Positions 47,232-56,729 are shown, numbered from the stretch's first letter. The stretch: 64,000 nucleotides of DNA from Acidimicrobiia bacterium (GCA_016871315.1 VFZE01000013.1:58566-122565); one strand, 5' to 3'. Translations and numbers: made by a program. Notes: generated from the letters alone by a model not told the origin.

Positions 47232-48944
47232 TTACTCGATGGTGACCAGCACGTAGTTGCTGGCCACGGTTTCCAGTTGGAGGCGGACGGGCACGTCGCC
47301 CGGCGTCACGCCCTCGGGAACGACGACATTGAACTGGTAGAGCCCGGCAAAACCCGGCGTGAGGCCAACGTAGAGAACATCCGCGGGAACGCCTGTTGGA
47401 AGAGCGAGAGCCCCAAAAAGCACTTTCGCGAATGGAGAAGGGACACGGGCGAGCGGTTCTTGAGACGGCGCGGCGGCTCCGTCGGCGATGGGAGGCGAGG
47501 TTTGGCCGAGACCGAGCGCGTAAAAGGTCAGCGCATCGCCGGCACGGGCGGGGCGGCTATTCGGGATGCCGAGACTCCGCGGCACGGGGAAGGTGCCGTC
47601 GGAGTTGACTACGACACCGTATAAGCCGGTGAGCGGGAGGATGCGTGGCGCGGACGGGACCAGCCATTTGGTGACTGTGTTGCCCCTCTGACCCTCACGT
47701 TCGACGCGGACTTGCGCCGTCAGGCTGGGCTGGGCATCGTAGGGAATCTGGAAATTGATCTGGTTGCAGGAGGTGAAGAATATCGGCGCGGGACGGTCAT
47801 TGACAAAGACACGCACGCCGCCGAGTTCGGTGGGAAGCGGAAGCGAACTGGCCTGACGAAGCGGGCCAAAGGCGAGTTGCTCCCCGAAGACGGCGGCAAT
47901 GCCGCCTTGCGCGACGGGATCATCCGGATCGAAGTCGGCGTTATTGACGACGCCCTGGTAAGAGATGGACGGAGCAGACTGGGGAATGACCTCACATTCC
48001 ACCGGGATGCGGAGCGGACTGTTCGCTCCATTGGAAGTGACGTTAACCTCGCCCTTGTAGATGCCGGGAGCCAGTGATGCGGAATCGGCCCTGACTGTCA
48101 CCGCACCGGAGACGGTTTCCGCGCTCAGCCAAGCGCCGCCGGAACTCGCCGCCGACGAGGCTCCCGTGAGGTTCAGCGTACCGAGACCACGATTGGAGAA
48201 CGCCAGTGCCTGAACGTGCACGCCCGTATTCTGGGCGATCCGGAAACGGAGGCTGGTTTGAACGGGAGCGGCGATGGGCTGCGAAGTGACACGAAGACTC
48301 ACCGGCACGTTCCTGTTGTCAGCCGCGAAACGGGAATCCTTGGTGACGATGGCGCCGTTGTAGGTTCCTTCCGTCATGCCAGGGACGTGTCGCGCCGTCA
48401 CCTTGTACGGCAGGACAAAGCGGAAGCTACCCAAGCCGTCCAGGGCAACCGACAACCAGGAGCCGCCGGATTGCGTAGTGACTTCCGCTTGCAGCTGGCT
48501 GTTGGTATGGAAGATGATTTCATCGGCAGCGCCGTTCGGTGGCACAAAGAACTCCAGCCGGGCGGGCACGCCGCCGCCGATCTGGACGGTGACGAGGATA
48601 TTCTGCGGAGCATCCAGCGCACCGGCCGATGAGACGGTGAGTGTCGCCGAGTGTAGCCCGGTGGCGAGAGATTGCGCAGGAAAGGCGATACGAATCGGGA
48701 TACAGTCACCTTCGCGGCCAGAGCAGCGGCGCGACTGGCCGGCTGTGGCCGTCAGCCAGAGGGCGGTGGAGGTAAAAGTGAGATGAAGCGCGCCGTCGCC
48801 GGTGTTGAACGCTTCCACTTCTTGCACCGGACCGGCGGCGCCGGCGGCGATGGAAACTGGGCCAACGACAGTGCTGGAGAGCCGAAGCATCGGGGCGGCC
48901 GATGCGATGGACAAGGTTATCGCGAACAGGGCGAGTGAACGCAT
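47232..48944 (-). CDS. Secreted BACON-like repeat protein with C-terminal TIGR03437 module
   Basis: 570 residues. MRSLALFAITLSIASAAPML is a signal peptide. About three beta-sandwich repeats follow (residues 20-340) with 'SGGSWL' and 'L.PGIYKGEVNVTSNGANSP' motifs like those in the 4448-7726 protein, including a two-cysteine insert (RRCSGREGDC). Residues about 345-570 are TIGR03437 (GVVNNADFDPDDPVAQGGIA, DRPAPIFFTSCNQINFQIPY, TPGFAGLYQFNVVVPEGVTP). Likely exported; no catalytic motif. The first codon is taken as ATG 48944; an upstream TTG at 48956 is in frame. It lies 21 bases after the PQQ dehydrogenase stop, so it may share that transcript. Confidence 0.82.
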   Translation of the reverse strand: MRSLALFAITLSIASAAPMLRLSSTVVGPVSIAAGAAGPVQEVEAFNTGDGALHLTFTSTALWLTATAGQSRRCSGREGDCIPIRIAFPAQSLATGLHSATLTVSSAGALDAPQNILVTVQIGGGVPARLEFFVPPNGAADEIIFHTNSQLQAEVTTQSGGSWLSVALDGLGSFRFVLPYKVTARHVPGMTEGTYNGAIVTKDSRFAADNRNVPVSLRVTSQPIAAPVQTSLRFRIAQNTGVHVQALAFSNRGLGTLNLTGASSAASSGGAWLSAETVSGAVTVRADSASLAPGIYKGEVNVTSNGANSPLRIPVECEVIPQSAPSISYQGVVNNADFDPDDPVAQGGIAAVFGEQLAFGPLRQASSLPLPTELGGVRVFVNDRPAPIFFTSCNQINFQIPYDAQPSLTAQVRVEREGQRGNTVTKWLVPSAPRILPLTGLYGVVVNSDGTFPVPRSLGIPNSRPARAGDALTFYALGLGQTSPPIADGAAAPSQEPLARVPSPFAKVLFGALALPTGVPADVLYVGLTPGFAGLYQFNVVVPEGVTPGDVPVRLQLETVASNYVLVTIE

Positions 48945-48965
48945 GTAAGAAGCCAATCCCCTATT

Positions 48966-50528
48966 CTATTCGAACAATCCGAAAGCTACGACGTTGGAGC
49001 CGGCGGCGATGGCCACATACTGGCGGCCGGCGACGCGGTAAGTCACGGGCTGCCCCTTGATCTGCTGGCCAGTGTTGAAATGCCACAGCGGCCTACCTGT
49101 ACGGGCATCCAGGGCGGTAAGGGTGCCTTGATCGTCGCCTGCGAACAGCAGGCCTCCCGCGGTCGACAGCAGGCCGGCGCCGTAGCGTCGCGAGTTGATC
49201 TGCTTATACTCCCATTGGAGTTTGCCGGTGGTGTAGTCAAGAGCACGAACGTACATTTGCCAGGGCTCTTCGGGGCTTTCAATGTAGCCGGTGCCCATGA
49301 AGGGGAAGCCGCCGGGGCGGAACGTGTCGGCTGACTTGGTGTTGATGCCGCAGCCTTCCTGCGCGACTACATAAAAGTAACCGGTGTCTGGGTTATAGGC
49401 GGGCGACATCCAATTGGTTGCGCCGGAGGTGGCTGGGCAGGTCTTTGTTCCCTGGAGCGTCGGGACAACCCCTGGAACACGAATGGGGCGGCCCTCTTTC
49501 GTGAGCCCGCTGGCCCAGTTGAGCAGCCTGACGAACGGTGTCCCATGAAGGAACTCGCCGGTCTCGCGGTCGAGAACATAGTAAAAGCCATTGCGATTGG
49601 CTTGGGCCAGGAGCTTGCGCTTGCGTCCGCGGAGCTCTGCGTCTACGAGCACGGGGATTTCCACCGAGTCCCAATCATGCACGTCGTGCGGGGTGTTCTG
49701 GAAATACCATTTCAATTTGCCCGTATCGGCGTCCAGGGCGACGATGGATTCGGTATAGAGGTTGTCCCCTTTGCGCTTGTCCCCATCGAAATCGGGCGCG
49801 GGATTGCCGATGCCCCAATAGAGAAGGTTCAGCTCCGGATCGTAACTGCCGGTGAGCCAGGTTGCGCCGCCGCCGGTCTTCCAGGAGTCGCCGGCCCAGG
49901 TTTCGTTGCCGGGCTCGCCGGGACGGGGAATGGAGTGCCACCGCCAGAGCCGTTCGCCGGTGTTTGCGTCATAAGCACCCAGCCAGCCGTTGAGGCCATG
50001 ATCGCCGGGAGCGATTCCTGCGATCACCTTGCCTTTCACAATCAGCGGCGCGGCCGGACTCCAATAGCCGTCAGATGCCTCAGCGATCTTCGAAGCCCAT
50101 AGTTCACTGCCGGTCCGTGCATCGAGGGCGACCAGGTGTGCGTCAGGCGTCGTGACGAATACTCGGTTGCCATACACGGCAACGCCACGATTAGGACCTT
50201 TCTGGAGAGCGGGCTGGCGAAACCATGCCCAAATCTGCCGCCCAGTCCGGGCATCGAGGGCATAGACTTCATTCGGCTGGCTGACATACATGATGCCATT
50301 GGCGATAATCGGGACGTTCTGGAGTTGGCGGGCATTGGGGACATGAAAGATCCACTTGGCCGCCAGGCGCGAGACGTTGCCGGTGTGGACCTGGTTCAGC
50401 GCGCTGTGGCGCTGGGAGTGATACTGGCCATTGTAGTGGAGCCAGTTGGCGGGGTCGGGCTTGAGAAGGTGTTCGCCGGTAACCTGTGCTGTCAGCGTGG
50501 CGGTCCAGACAAGAATCAGCAGCTTCAT
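48966..50528 (-). CDS. PQQ-dependent alcohol dehydrogenase-like quinoprotein
   Basis: 520 residues with signal peptide MKLLILVWTATLTAQ. It is an eight-bladed quinoprotein propeller with tryptophan-docking repeats (LDARTGRQIWAW, LDARTGSELWASK, YDANTGERLWRWH, LDADTGKLKWYF, LDYTTGKLQWEYK, LDARTGRPLWHFN). Active-site landmarks are GGGATWLTGSYDPELNLLYW and the putative catalytic aspartate in HDVHDWDSVEIPVL. The adjacent-cysteine pair of methanol/ethanol dehydrogenases is absent, and the chain is shorter than the usual 570-600. It should oxidise an alcohol or sugar in the periplasm and pass electrons to the dihaem cytochrome encoded just upstream, whose stop it overlaps (ATGA). Confidence 0.88.
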   Translation of the reverse strand: MKLLILVWTATLTAQVTGEHLLKPDPANWLHYNGQYHSQRHSALNQVHTGNVSRLAAKWIFHVPNARQLQNVPIIANGIMYVSQPNEVYALDARTGRQIWAWFRQPALQKGPNRGVAVYGNRVFVTTPDAHLVALDARTGSELWASKIAEASDGYWSPAAPLIVKGKVIAGIAPGDHGLNGWLGAYDANTGERLWRWHSIPRPGEPGNETWAGDSWKTGGGATWLTGSYDPELNLLYWGIGNPAPDFDGDKRKGDNLYTESIVALDADTGKLKWYFQNTPHDVHDWDSVEIPVLVDAELRGRKRKLLAQANRNGFYYVLDRETGEFLHGTPFVRLLNWASGLTKEGRPIRVPGVVPTLQGTKTCPATSGATNWMSPAYNPDTGYFYVVAQEGCGINTKSADTFRPGGFPFMGTGYIESPEEPWQMYVRALDYTTGKLQWEYKQINSRRYGAGLLSTAGGLLFAGDDQGTLTALDARTGRPLWHFNTGQQIKGQPVTYRVAGRQYVAIAAGSNVVAFGLFE

Positions 50529-51274
50529 GGGCGCGGCCTCCTGGATTGCCGGCTGAGGAAGGCAAGGAGATCCTGGAATTCCTCGGACGTGAGTTTTTTA
50601 TCGTAGCCGGCGGGCATCAATGATTGTTCGGGATAGGTGATCTCGCGCGCCTCTTCGCGGAGCATCATCTTAAGACCGCCATCGCGAGTCAGAATCTGGA
50701 GAGAGAAGTTGTTCTCATTTTTCACGACGCCATCGATCACTTCACCGGAGGCCGTGGTCAGGCGCACGGGACGGAAGCCGCGCGGAATGCTCTCTTTCGG
50801 GGTAGTGAGCGCGGCGCGGAGTTCCTCCAGACGCAGATAGCCGCCGACGTCCGATAGGTCCGGACCAATAATGCCTCCTCGGCCTCGAATGGTGTGGCAT
50901 TCGGTGCACTGCCCTTTGCCGTGGAAAATCGCTTCGCCGCGAGCCGTGTTGCCGGGGACCTCCACGTCGGCGGCTGTGGCGCGAAGACTCTGGATGAAGG
51001 CGGCGATCTGATTCACTTCAAGGTCCGATAGTGGAGTCGGCGGCATGAGTGTTCCGGGAATGCCAAGTTTGATGGCGTTGAACAGCTCCTGCGAGGAACG
51101 GCGGAGATAGCGGCGCTGCGCGCCCAGCGCGGGAGCGCGGTCTCCCACGGCGCCGTCCAAACCATGGCACATGGTGCAAGCGCGGTTATAGACGATGCGG
51201 CCCGCGGCGGCCAGTTTCGGGTCCGGCGCGGCGAACATGCCGGCGGCGGCGCAGAGGATGAGAAGAAATCTCAT
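50525..51274 (-). CDS. Secreted dihaem cytochrome c
   Basis: 249 residues with signal peptide MRFLLILCAAAGMFAA. Two class I haem sites are present: C33, C36, H37 (CTMCH) with a methionine ligand in GTLMPPT, and C123, C126, H127 (CTECH). The region from about residue 115 resembles the planctomycete/verrucomicrobial haem-binding domain TIGR02603 (FRPVRLTTASGEVIDGVVKN, FSLQILTRDG, EITYPEQSLMPAGYDKKLTS), which carries its axial methionine near the end. It is the probable electron acceptor of the PQQ dehydrogenase. It diverges from the PQQ-like gene at 51312 with 37 bases between starts. Confidence 0.9.
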   Translation of the reverse strand: MRFLLILCAAAGMFAAPDPKLAAAGRIVYNRACTMCHGLDGAVGDRAPALGAQRRYLRRSSQELFNAIKLGIPGTLMPPTPLSDLEVNQIAAFIQSLRATAADVEVPGNTARGEAIFHGKGQCTECHTIRGRGGIIGPDLSDVGGYLRLEELRAALTTPKESIPRGFRPVRLTTASGEVIDGVVKNENNFSLQILTRDGGLKMMLREEAREITYPEQSLMPAGYDKKLTSEEFQDLLAFLSRQSRRPRP

Positions 51275-51311
51275 GCTGAAGCAGTTGGGGTAACCTTAAT
51301 GGGGATTAGCC

Positions 51312-53279
51312 ATGAAAAGGAATTTTATCTCACTACTGGGACTGACGATGTGTCTGAGCGCCGCAGACGACTGGACGCGCTTCCGCGGTCCGAATGGAAC
51401 CGGAGTCTCCGAGGTGAAGGGACTGCCGGTGGAATTTGGTCCCGGCAAGAATGTGGCGTGGGTGGCAGAGCTTCCTTACGGCTCCTCCTCGCCTGTCATC
51501 AGCGGCAACAACCTGTGGATCACGGCAAGCGAAGGTGACCAGTTGATCACCATGTGCCTGGATCGTACGACTGGGCGTGTGCGGTGGAAGCGGGAATTGA
51601 AGAAGGCCCGCTCCTCGAAGATTCACAAGCTGAATGACGCAGCGTCACCAACGCCGGTCACCGACGGGACCAACGTGTATGTCTTCTTCCCGGATCTCGG
51701 GCTGGTCTCCTACGGCGCCGACGGCAATGAGCGGTGGAGGTTGCCTCTGGGGCCGTTTCACAACACGTTCGGGATGGCCTCTTCGCCCGTGCTTGTGGAC
51801 GGGAAGCTGGTCTTGGTGTGCGACCAACAGAAAGGATCGTTCCTGGTTGCCGTGGATGCCGCGACCGGAAAAATAAGCTGGCGGGTGGAACGGCCGGAAG
51901 CGGGAATCAGCTGGGCCGTTCCGGTGCAGCGGGCGAATGGGAAAGGAGAAACCGAGGTGCTGGTTGCCGGGATCAGGCGCCTGGAAGGATTTCGCGTCTC
52001 CGACGGCCGCCGCCAATGGTGGCACCATGTGACGACCGATGCAACCAACGGCGTTCCGGTGCTGCGAGGCGACACGGTCATCACCAACGCTCCTGGCTAC
52101 GATCAGCCGTGGCTGCCGACATTCGCCGCGCTGAAAGAGAAGCGCGACGCGGACAAGAACGGAGAGCTTACCGCGGCGGAGATGAAAGAGGATGATCTGT
52201 TCGAGCAGTTCTTCTACTACCTCGATGAAAACCACGACGGGCGTATCACGGCAGAGGAGTACGAAGCGGCGCGAACCGCCGGTGTGGGCGAGTACGGCCT
52301 TTCGGCGATCCGGCTGGGTGGGGAGGGGGAACTGAGAAAGGAATCGGTCCGCTGGCGGCTGAAGCGGAACCTGCCCTATGTCGCCGCGCCTTTGCTCTAC
52401 CATGATGTGCTTTATCTTGTGAAGAACGGCGGCATCATCACGAGCGTGAATCCGGAGACAGGCGAGATTCTCAAGCAGGGCCGCAGCAGCCAGGCGCCGG
52501 GAGACTACTACGCCTCACCGGTGGCCGGCGACGGCAAGATCTATGCACTCAGCCAAGCCGGAAAGCTCACCGTGCTCAAGGCAGGCGCCGCGTGGGAGGT
52601 GCTGGCGGTGAATGATATGCAGGAGGAATGCTACGCGACTCCTGCGCTAGCCGATGGGCGGCTGTACGTGCGCACGCAGAGCAAACTATACGCATTTCAG
52701 GAGCGGGTTGCGGCGGCAGAGTGGCGTCCGCTGTTTGATGGAACATCGCTGGAAGGCTGGCGCGAGACGCCTTTCACCGGACGCGGCCGCGTACATGTAA
52801 AGGACGGGGCCATCCTGATGGAAGCCGGCGCCACCATGACGGGTATCACCTGGACGGAAGGGTTTCCGCGCACCCATTACGAAATCCGAATGGAAGCGGC
52901 GCGGCTGCGCGGTGGAGATTTTTTCGCCAGCCTGACCTTTCCCGTGGCGGACTCCTTTTGCACGTTGGTGACGGGCGGCTGGGGCGGAGATATCGTGGGG
53001 CTGTCGAGCATCGACGGCTGGGACGCCTCCGACAACGAGACTCGAACATATTTTCAGTTCGAGGCCGGGCGCTGGTACACTCTGCGGCTGCAGGTGACGC
53101 CAGAAAGAATCAGGGCGTGGATCGATGACCGGCAGGTGATCAACGCGCCGATCGCGGGACGCACGATCGGGCTGCGGCATGGCGAGATCAAGCTATCCGC
53201 GCCGCTCGGCGTAGCTTCCTACCAGACGGCCGGCGCGGTGCGAAAACTCGAATACCGGGAGATGGCCGCTAGCCGTTGA
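51312..53279 (+). CDS. PQQ-like propeller, EF-hand pair and DUF1080 domain fusion
   Basis: 655 residues with signal peptide MKRNFISLLGLTMCLSA. Residues about 20-265 and 345-455 form a PQQ-repeat propeller (DDWTRFRGPNGTGVSEVKGL is the common opening of this family). Inserted between blades are two EF-hands with full calcium loops, starting at D279 (DADKNGELTAAE) and D305 (DENHDGRITAEE). Residues about 460-655 are a DUF1080/3-keto-disaccharide hydrolase-like jelly roll (WRPLFDGTSLEGWRET, GRWYTLRLQVTPERIRAWID). Such proteins are common in planctomycetes. The last 11 bases overlap the opposing oxidoreductase gene. Substrate unknown; glycan processing is an inference from DUF1080. Confidence 0.85.
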   Translation: MKRNFISLLGLTMCLSAADDWTRFRGPNGTGVSEVKGLPVEFGPGKNVAWVAELPYGSSSPVISGNNLWITASEGDQLITMCLDRTTGRVRWKRELKKARSSKIHKLNDAASPTPVTDGTNVYVFFPDLGLVSYGADGNERWRLPLGPFHNTFGMASSPVLVDGKLVLVCDQQKGSFLVAVDAATGKISWRVERPEAGISWAVPVQRANGKGETEVLVAGIRRLEGFRVSDGRRQWWHHVTTDATNGVPVLRGDTVITNAPGYDQPWLPTFAALKEKRDADKNGELTAAEMKEDDLFEQFFYYLDENHDGRITAEEYEAARTAGVGEYGLSAIRLGGEGELRKESVRWRLKRNLPYVAAPLLYHDVLYLVKNGGIITSVNPETGEILKQGRSSQAPGDYYASPVAGDGKIYALSQAGKLTVLKAGAAWEVLAVNDMQEECYATPALADGRLYVRTQSKLYAFQERVAAAEWRPLFDGTSLEGWRETPFTGRGRVHVKDGAILMEAGATMTGITWTEGFPRTHYEIRMEAARLRGGDFFASLTFPVADSFCTLVTGGWGGDIVGLSSIDGWDASDNETRTYFQFEAGRWYTLRLQVTPERIRAWIDDRQVINAPIAGRTIGLRHGEIKLSAPLGVASYQTAGAVRKLEYREMAASR

Positions 53280-54870
53280 GGGTCCAGTTGGCGCGGTACT
53301 GCCGCTTGAGCCAGGCGTTGGCTTCCTCGTGATTGGTGACTCGTCCCGTGGCGGGATCGTAGTCCAGCTTCTTACCCGCACGATGGGCAACCAGGCCGAG
53401 CAGCATCTGTTCCATCATCGTGGCGGAGTAATCGAAGTCGCAGTGAGTCTTGCTGGATGTGCCGTTTACCACCGAGTTGCTCTTGCCTTTGCAGGCATTG
53501 AGCCAGTCAACCTGAAAAGGATCGATTCGCGGCGCGGCGGCGTTGCCGGCCTTCTCGGCGGCGGCAATCGCCTTGACAGTATCGTTGGGCAGACCAAGCC
53601 CGGCGGGTACGTTTCCTTCCAGGAATTGAATCTCGGGGAAGCCACTGGGACCGGGCTGCGCGTTCGGAAATGCGCTGAAGCCCGCGGGCAGCGGACGCGC
53701 GCCGCCACCGCCGCCAGGGCGGCCTCCGCCTCTTCCCGTTGGTTGCGCCTGTGTCGGCTGGCCTGTGCCACCCACCAGCGGCAGCAGGTCACCGGCGGCG
53801 CGCCGTTTGTAGTAGGTGAAGTCGCCATCGTCGTTGTTGGGAATGATGACGCGGCTGGTGAAGTCGGCCAGGATTGAACCTTTGGTGCCTTCAAAGATGG
53901 CGCCGTTGCCGATGCGCGAGACATCGATGAAGCCCTTAGGCGCCTCCGGCTTCAGGCCGCCTTGATACCAGACTACTGTGACGGGTCCGCGCCACTGGTT
54001 GCGCGGGTGCTCGAAGATGGCCTTCAACTTCACCGGACAGATGTCGGGATGGTAGCTATCGGAGAGCTCGCGGTCGATGTCGATGGAGGTGGGTGCACCG
54101 GCGTCGAGCACGTTCCACACCAGGTCCATGGTGTGCGCGCCCATGTCGCCCATCTGGCCGACTCCGAAATCGCGATACATGTTCCAGAACAGGCAGTTCA
54201 GACCGGAAGAGCCGCCGAAATACTGCGGGCTGTAAGGATGATAGGGCGAAGGTCCGATCCACTGTTCGTAGTGCAAGAAGGAGGGAGGTTGCCCTTCCGC
54301 CTTCGGATAGCCGGGCCGCGGCAACTGGCGGCTATCCCAGCTATGCACCGTTTTCAGCTCGCCGATGGCGCCGTCGAGAATCAGCTCGCGCAGCCGTTCG
54401 AAATTGGGGAAAGCATGGCGCTGCGTTCCGTGCTGCGTGGCGACCTTCGCCTTGCGCTTCAGGTAATTGGCGCGAACCGTGCGAACCTCCTCCACGCTAA
54501 TGCCGAGAGGCTTTTCGCAAAAGACATGCATATCGCGATTGAGCGCCCAATTGGAGATGAAGGCGTGATGATGGTCTGCTGTGCAGATGATGACGGCTTC
54601 GATGTCCTTCTGATCCAGGCAGCGGCGCCAGTCCCAGTAGGTCTTCGCCTTGGGGAAGATCTCGAGCGCCTCCTTGGTGCGGAGATCATTGATATCGCAG
54701 ATGGCGACTACGTTTTCATTGCGCATGGCGTTGTAATGGGCCGTGCCGCGGCCCCAAACGCCGATGAGGGCGATGTTGAGTCTGTTGCTTGGCGCGTTCT
54801 GTCCGCGCAAGGCGCCGCTTTTGAGGATTGTGAGTCCGGCGGCGGATTTGATCCAGTCTCGTCGTTTCAT
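53269..54870 (-). CDS. Gfo/Idh/MocA-family oxidoreductase with twin-arginine signal
   Basis: 533 residues. The ATG has GGAGGT eight bases upstream. MKRRDWIKSAAGLTILKSGA is a Tat-like signal, common for Gfo/Idh/MocA proteins of this phylum, and implies a folded cofactor protein in the periplasm. The Rossmann part shows LNIALIGVWGRG (32-42) and the catalytic E119-K120-P121 (CEKPLG); the substrate domain shows MGDMGAHTMDLVWNVLD. It likely acts with NAD(P) on a sugar or cyclitol. A glycine/proline-rich insert (about residues 390-425, GRGGGRPGGGGGARPLP) splits the C-terminal domain and is probably disordered. Confidence 0.88.
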   Translation of the reverse strand: MKRRDWIKSAAGLTILKSGALRGQNAPSNRLNIALIGVWGRGTAHYNAMRNENVVAICDINDLRTKEALEIFPKAKTYWDWRRCLDQKDIEAVIICTADHHHAFISNWALNRDMHVFCEKPLGISVEEVRTVRANYLKRKAKVATQHGTQRHAFPNFERLRELILDGAIGELKTVHSWDSRQLPRPGYPKAEGQPPSFLHYEQWIGPSPYHPYSPQYFGGSSGLNCLFWNMYRDFGVGQMGDMGAHTMDLVWNVLDAGAPTSIDIDRELSDSYHPDICPVKLKAIFEHPRNQWRGPVTVVWYQGGLKPEAPKGFIDVSRIGNGAIFEGTKGSILADFTSRVIIPNNDDGDFTYYKRRAAGDLLPLVGGTGQPTQAQPTGRGGGRPGGGGGARPLPAGFSAFPNAQPGPSGFPEIQFLEGNVPAGLGLPNDTVKAIAAAEKAGNAAAPRIDPFQVDWLNACKGKSNSVVNGTSSKTHCDFDYSATMMEQMLLGLVAHRAGKKLDYDPATGRVTNHEEANAWLKRQYRANWTLNG

Positions 54871-54905
54871 GGGAGCGTACCTCCCTAACATAGTATCCGA
54901 ACTGG

Positions 54906-55652
54906 TCAATGCGTCATCGCGTAGACGATGTAGTTGATGCCGAAGCGATAGGCCAGCGCGGTCATCTCCATCGGGTACTCCGGCATGTCGGCGTGCTCCC
55001 AGGCGTCGCCGACGTCCATATTGAAATTGATGGCGACCACCATGCGGCCGTTGTCGTCGTGAATGGCGCGCCAAAGCGGCGGGGTTGCCATTTCCACCGT
55101 CGTCCGGCCGCCCGGGCCGCTACGCAAATGGCGAAGTCCGGGGATCTGCGTTCGCTCGTTGATGTCAAACAGCACATGCATGATCGGATGATCGGGTTCG
55201 ATCTCCAGAATTGGCCTGCCGGGAAGAGTGCGCTCCATCGATTCACGAAACAGCTCCCAGTCCTGCGGCCCGTAAAAGTCATCGACGACAAGAAAGCCGC
55301 CGCGGAGCAGATAGTCGCGGAGCCTGTCGGTCTCTTGGCGGCTCAAGTCCCAATAACCGACTTGTGTCGCATAGATCCACGGATAGTCGAACAAGTGAGG
55401 ATCCGGGAGCCGGAGATGGCGGCCTTCCCCAGTCTGGATGCGCGTCATGCGCCGCATCCCCTGCGCAAAATGGATCTCGGCGGCGGGCCAGTCCTGCATC
55501 CACCAGCCACGGAGGAAGCCGCGCCGGAAGCGTGGCTGGTCCGTGTACTGCAGGCGTAGGAAGTGGAACTCGGTTTCCGGAAGACGAGCTGGCTCGCGGT
55601 CCTGGCCCCAAGCGACAGCCAGTAGGGCGATAATAATCAGCCAGACGGCCAC
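54906..55652 (-). CDS. DUF4159 secreted protein
   Basis: 248 residues from a GTG at 55652, chosen because it opens a signal peptide (VAVWLIIIALLAVAWGQ). The DUF4159 features are FHFLRLQYTDQP, AEIHFAQGMRRMTRIQTG, PWIYATQVGYWDLSRQET, RDYLLRGGFLVVDDFYGPQD and the end YRFGINYIVYAMTH. The family is like a glutamine amidotransferase fold of unknown activity, often near DUF58, MoxR and TonB genes; here DUF58 is 30 kb away. No ribosome site precedes the GTG, and a perfect TATAAT sits six bases upstream. The gene follows the sialidase-like gene by 13 bases. Confidence 0.8.
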   Translation of the reverse strand: MAVWLIIIALLAVAWGQDREPARLPETEFHFLRLQYTDQPRFRRGFLRGWWMQDWPAAEIHFAQGMRRMTRIQTGEGRHLRLPDPHLFDYPWIYATQVGYWDLSRQETDRLRDYLLRGGFLVVDDFYGPQDWELFRESMERTLPGRPILEIEPDHPIMHVLFDINERTQIPGLRHLRSGPGGRTTVEMATPPLWRAIHDDNGRMVVAINFNMDVGDAWEHADMPEYPMEMTALAYRFGINYIVYAMTH

Positions 55653-55658
55653 GGAAGC

Positions 55659-55664
55659 ATTATA
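55659..55664 (-). promoter_or_regulatory. Perfect -10 box six bases before the DUF4159 GTG
   Basis: TATAAT on the minus strand lies between the sialidase-like stop and the GTG at 55652. If used, transcription would begin on or next to the start codon. The -35 region is poor. Confidence 0.4.
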
Positions 55665-55665
55665 T

Positions 55666-56688
55666 TCAGTAACCGCGCAATCGAACCTGGGCCAGGTAGA
55701 TACTGCTCTTGCCTTCGTGCGAGGAATAGTAGCTGACGTAAAGGATGTCGTCGTGGAAGACGAGCCCGGCGTAGCTGCTATCGCCGCCCGAAGGGAGCGT
55801 GAGAAACTCCTTGAGCGCCGGCTGCTCCATGTCGAGCCAGCAGAGCGAGGTTCGTTGGCGGCCGTCGTAAAGGCGTACCCCCGCCAGGATGCGGCCGTCG
55901 GGGAGCCTGAGGATATTCGGCCCGCCGATACGCACGCCAAGGTCGCGCCAAGTCCAACCGCGGTAGGGAGGACGGCTCAAACCGACCTGCGCCGTAGCCG
56001 GATCACCATCGCGGCGCAGCAAACAAACCGCGGAATCATCGGGCTGGAACACGATGGCTGTTTCGTTAGGATAGCCTTCCGTGAAGACTCTCGGATTCCA
56101 GGTATCAAACTGGTGAGCGTCACGGCTGACGTATGCGCGCAGGAAGCGCTCGCCGGCGGTGCTGTAGCCCATGCTATAGGCGCGGTTTTGGAACCAGGTG
56201 ACACGCCAGAGCCAGACGTCGGGATCGCCGATCTTTTCCGCCGAAGTCCAGTCGCGCCCATCGGAGGAGAACCAGACCAGGCTCTTGTGCTTGATCTGCG
56301 ACGGCGGATGCATGGCGCCGGCAGTGGTCAGCATCAGCAGATTGTCAGGCGTGATGGTGAGTTTGGGGTCGCGGAGGTCGGCGACGGGGTAGGTGAGCAA
56401 GGCCGAGGATTCCCAGCGCTGCGCATCAGCCGAACTGAGTACGCGAATCGCGCCGTCGGCGGAGACGTGTTTCCCGCCCTCGCGAAAGGCACAGAACCAC
56501 CGCTCGCGAAACCGGATCAGATCGGTAAAGGCGTTATGAGGAGCCCGGTCCCATATCTTGTCCACACGCAGGATTTCGGCATCCGGAATTCTAGCCTTGG
56601 CCGGCTTCAAGGGAAAAGATGTCTGCCCAAAGGCGGCAAGGGTTGCCGCAAGGTTCAAGGCGCTTAGCCAACGTAACACTAACCCCAT
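55666..56688 (-). CDS. Secreted sialidase-like (BNR/Asp-box type) beta-propeller
   Basis: 340 residues with signal peptide MGLVLRWLSALNLAATLAAF. The propeller resembles sialidase and exo-glycosidase folds: FTDLIRFRERWFCAFREGGK, Asp-box-like 'SSDGRDWTSAEKIGDP' and 'SADAQRWESSALLTYP', LRDPKLTITPDNLLMLTTAG and RLPDGRILAGVRLYDGRQRT. The RFRE and LRDPKL motifs hold arginines that could bind a carboxylate, as in sialidases, but I cannot confirm the full arginine triad. It has an AGGA site upstream of the ATG. It is first in a two-gene unit with DUF4159. Confidence 0.72.
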   Translation of the reverse strand: MGLVLRWLSALNLAATLAAFGQTSFPLKPAKARIPDAEILRVDKIWDRAPHNAFTDLIRFRERWFCAFREGGKHVSADGAIRVLSSADAQRWESSALLTYPVADLRDPKLTITPDNLLMLTTAGAMHPPSQIKHKSLVWFSSDGRDWTSAEKIGDPDVWLWRVTWFQNRAYSMGYSTAGERFLRAYVSRDAHQFDTWNPRVFTEGYPNETAIVFQPDDSAVCLLRRDGDPATAQVGLSRPPYRGWTWRDLGVRIGGPNILRLPDGRILAGVRLYDGRQRTSLCWLDMEQPALKEFLTLPSGGDSSYAGLVFHDDILYVSYYSSHEGKSSIYLAQVRLRGY

Positions 56689-56729
56689 TTTCCTATTTCC
56701 TGGACGTAATGGCCAACCCGCCCGTTACG

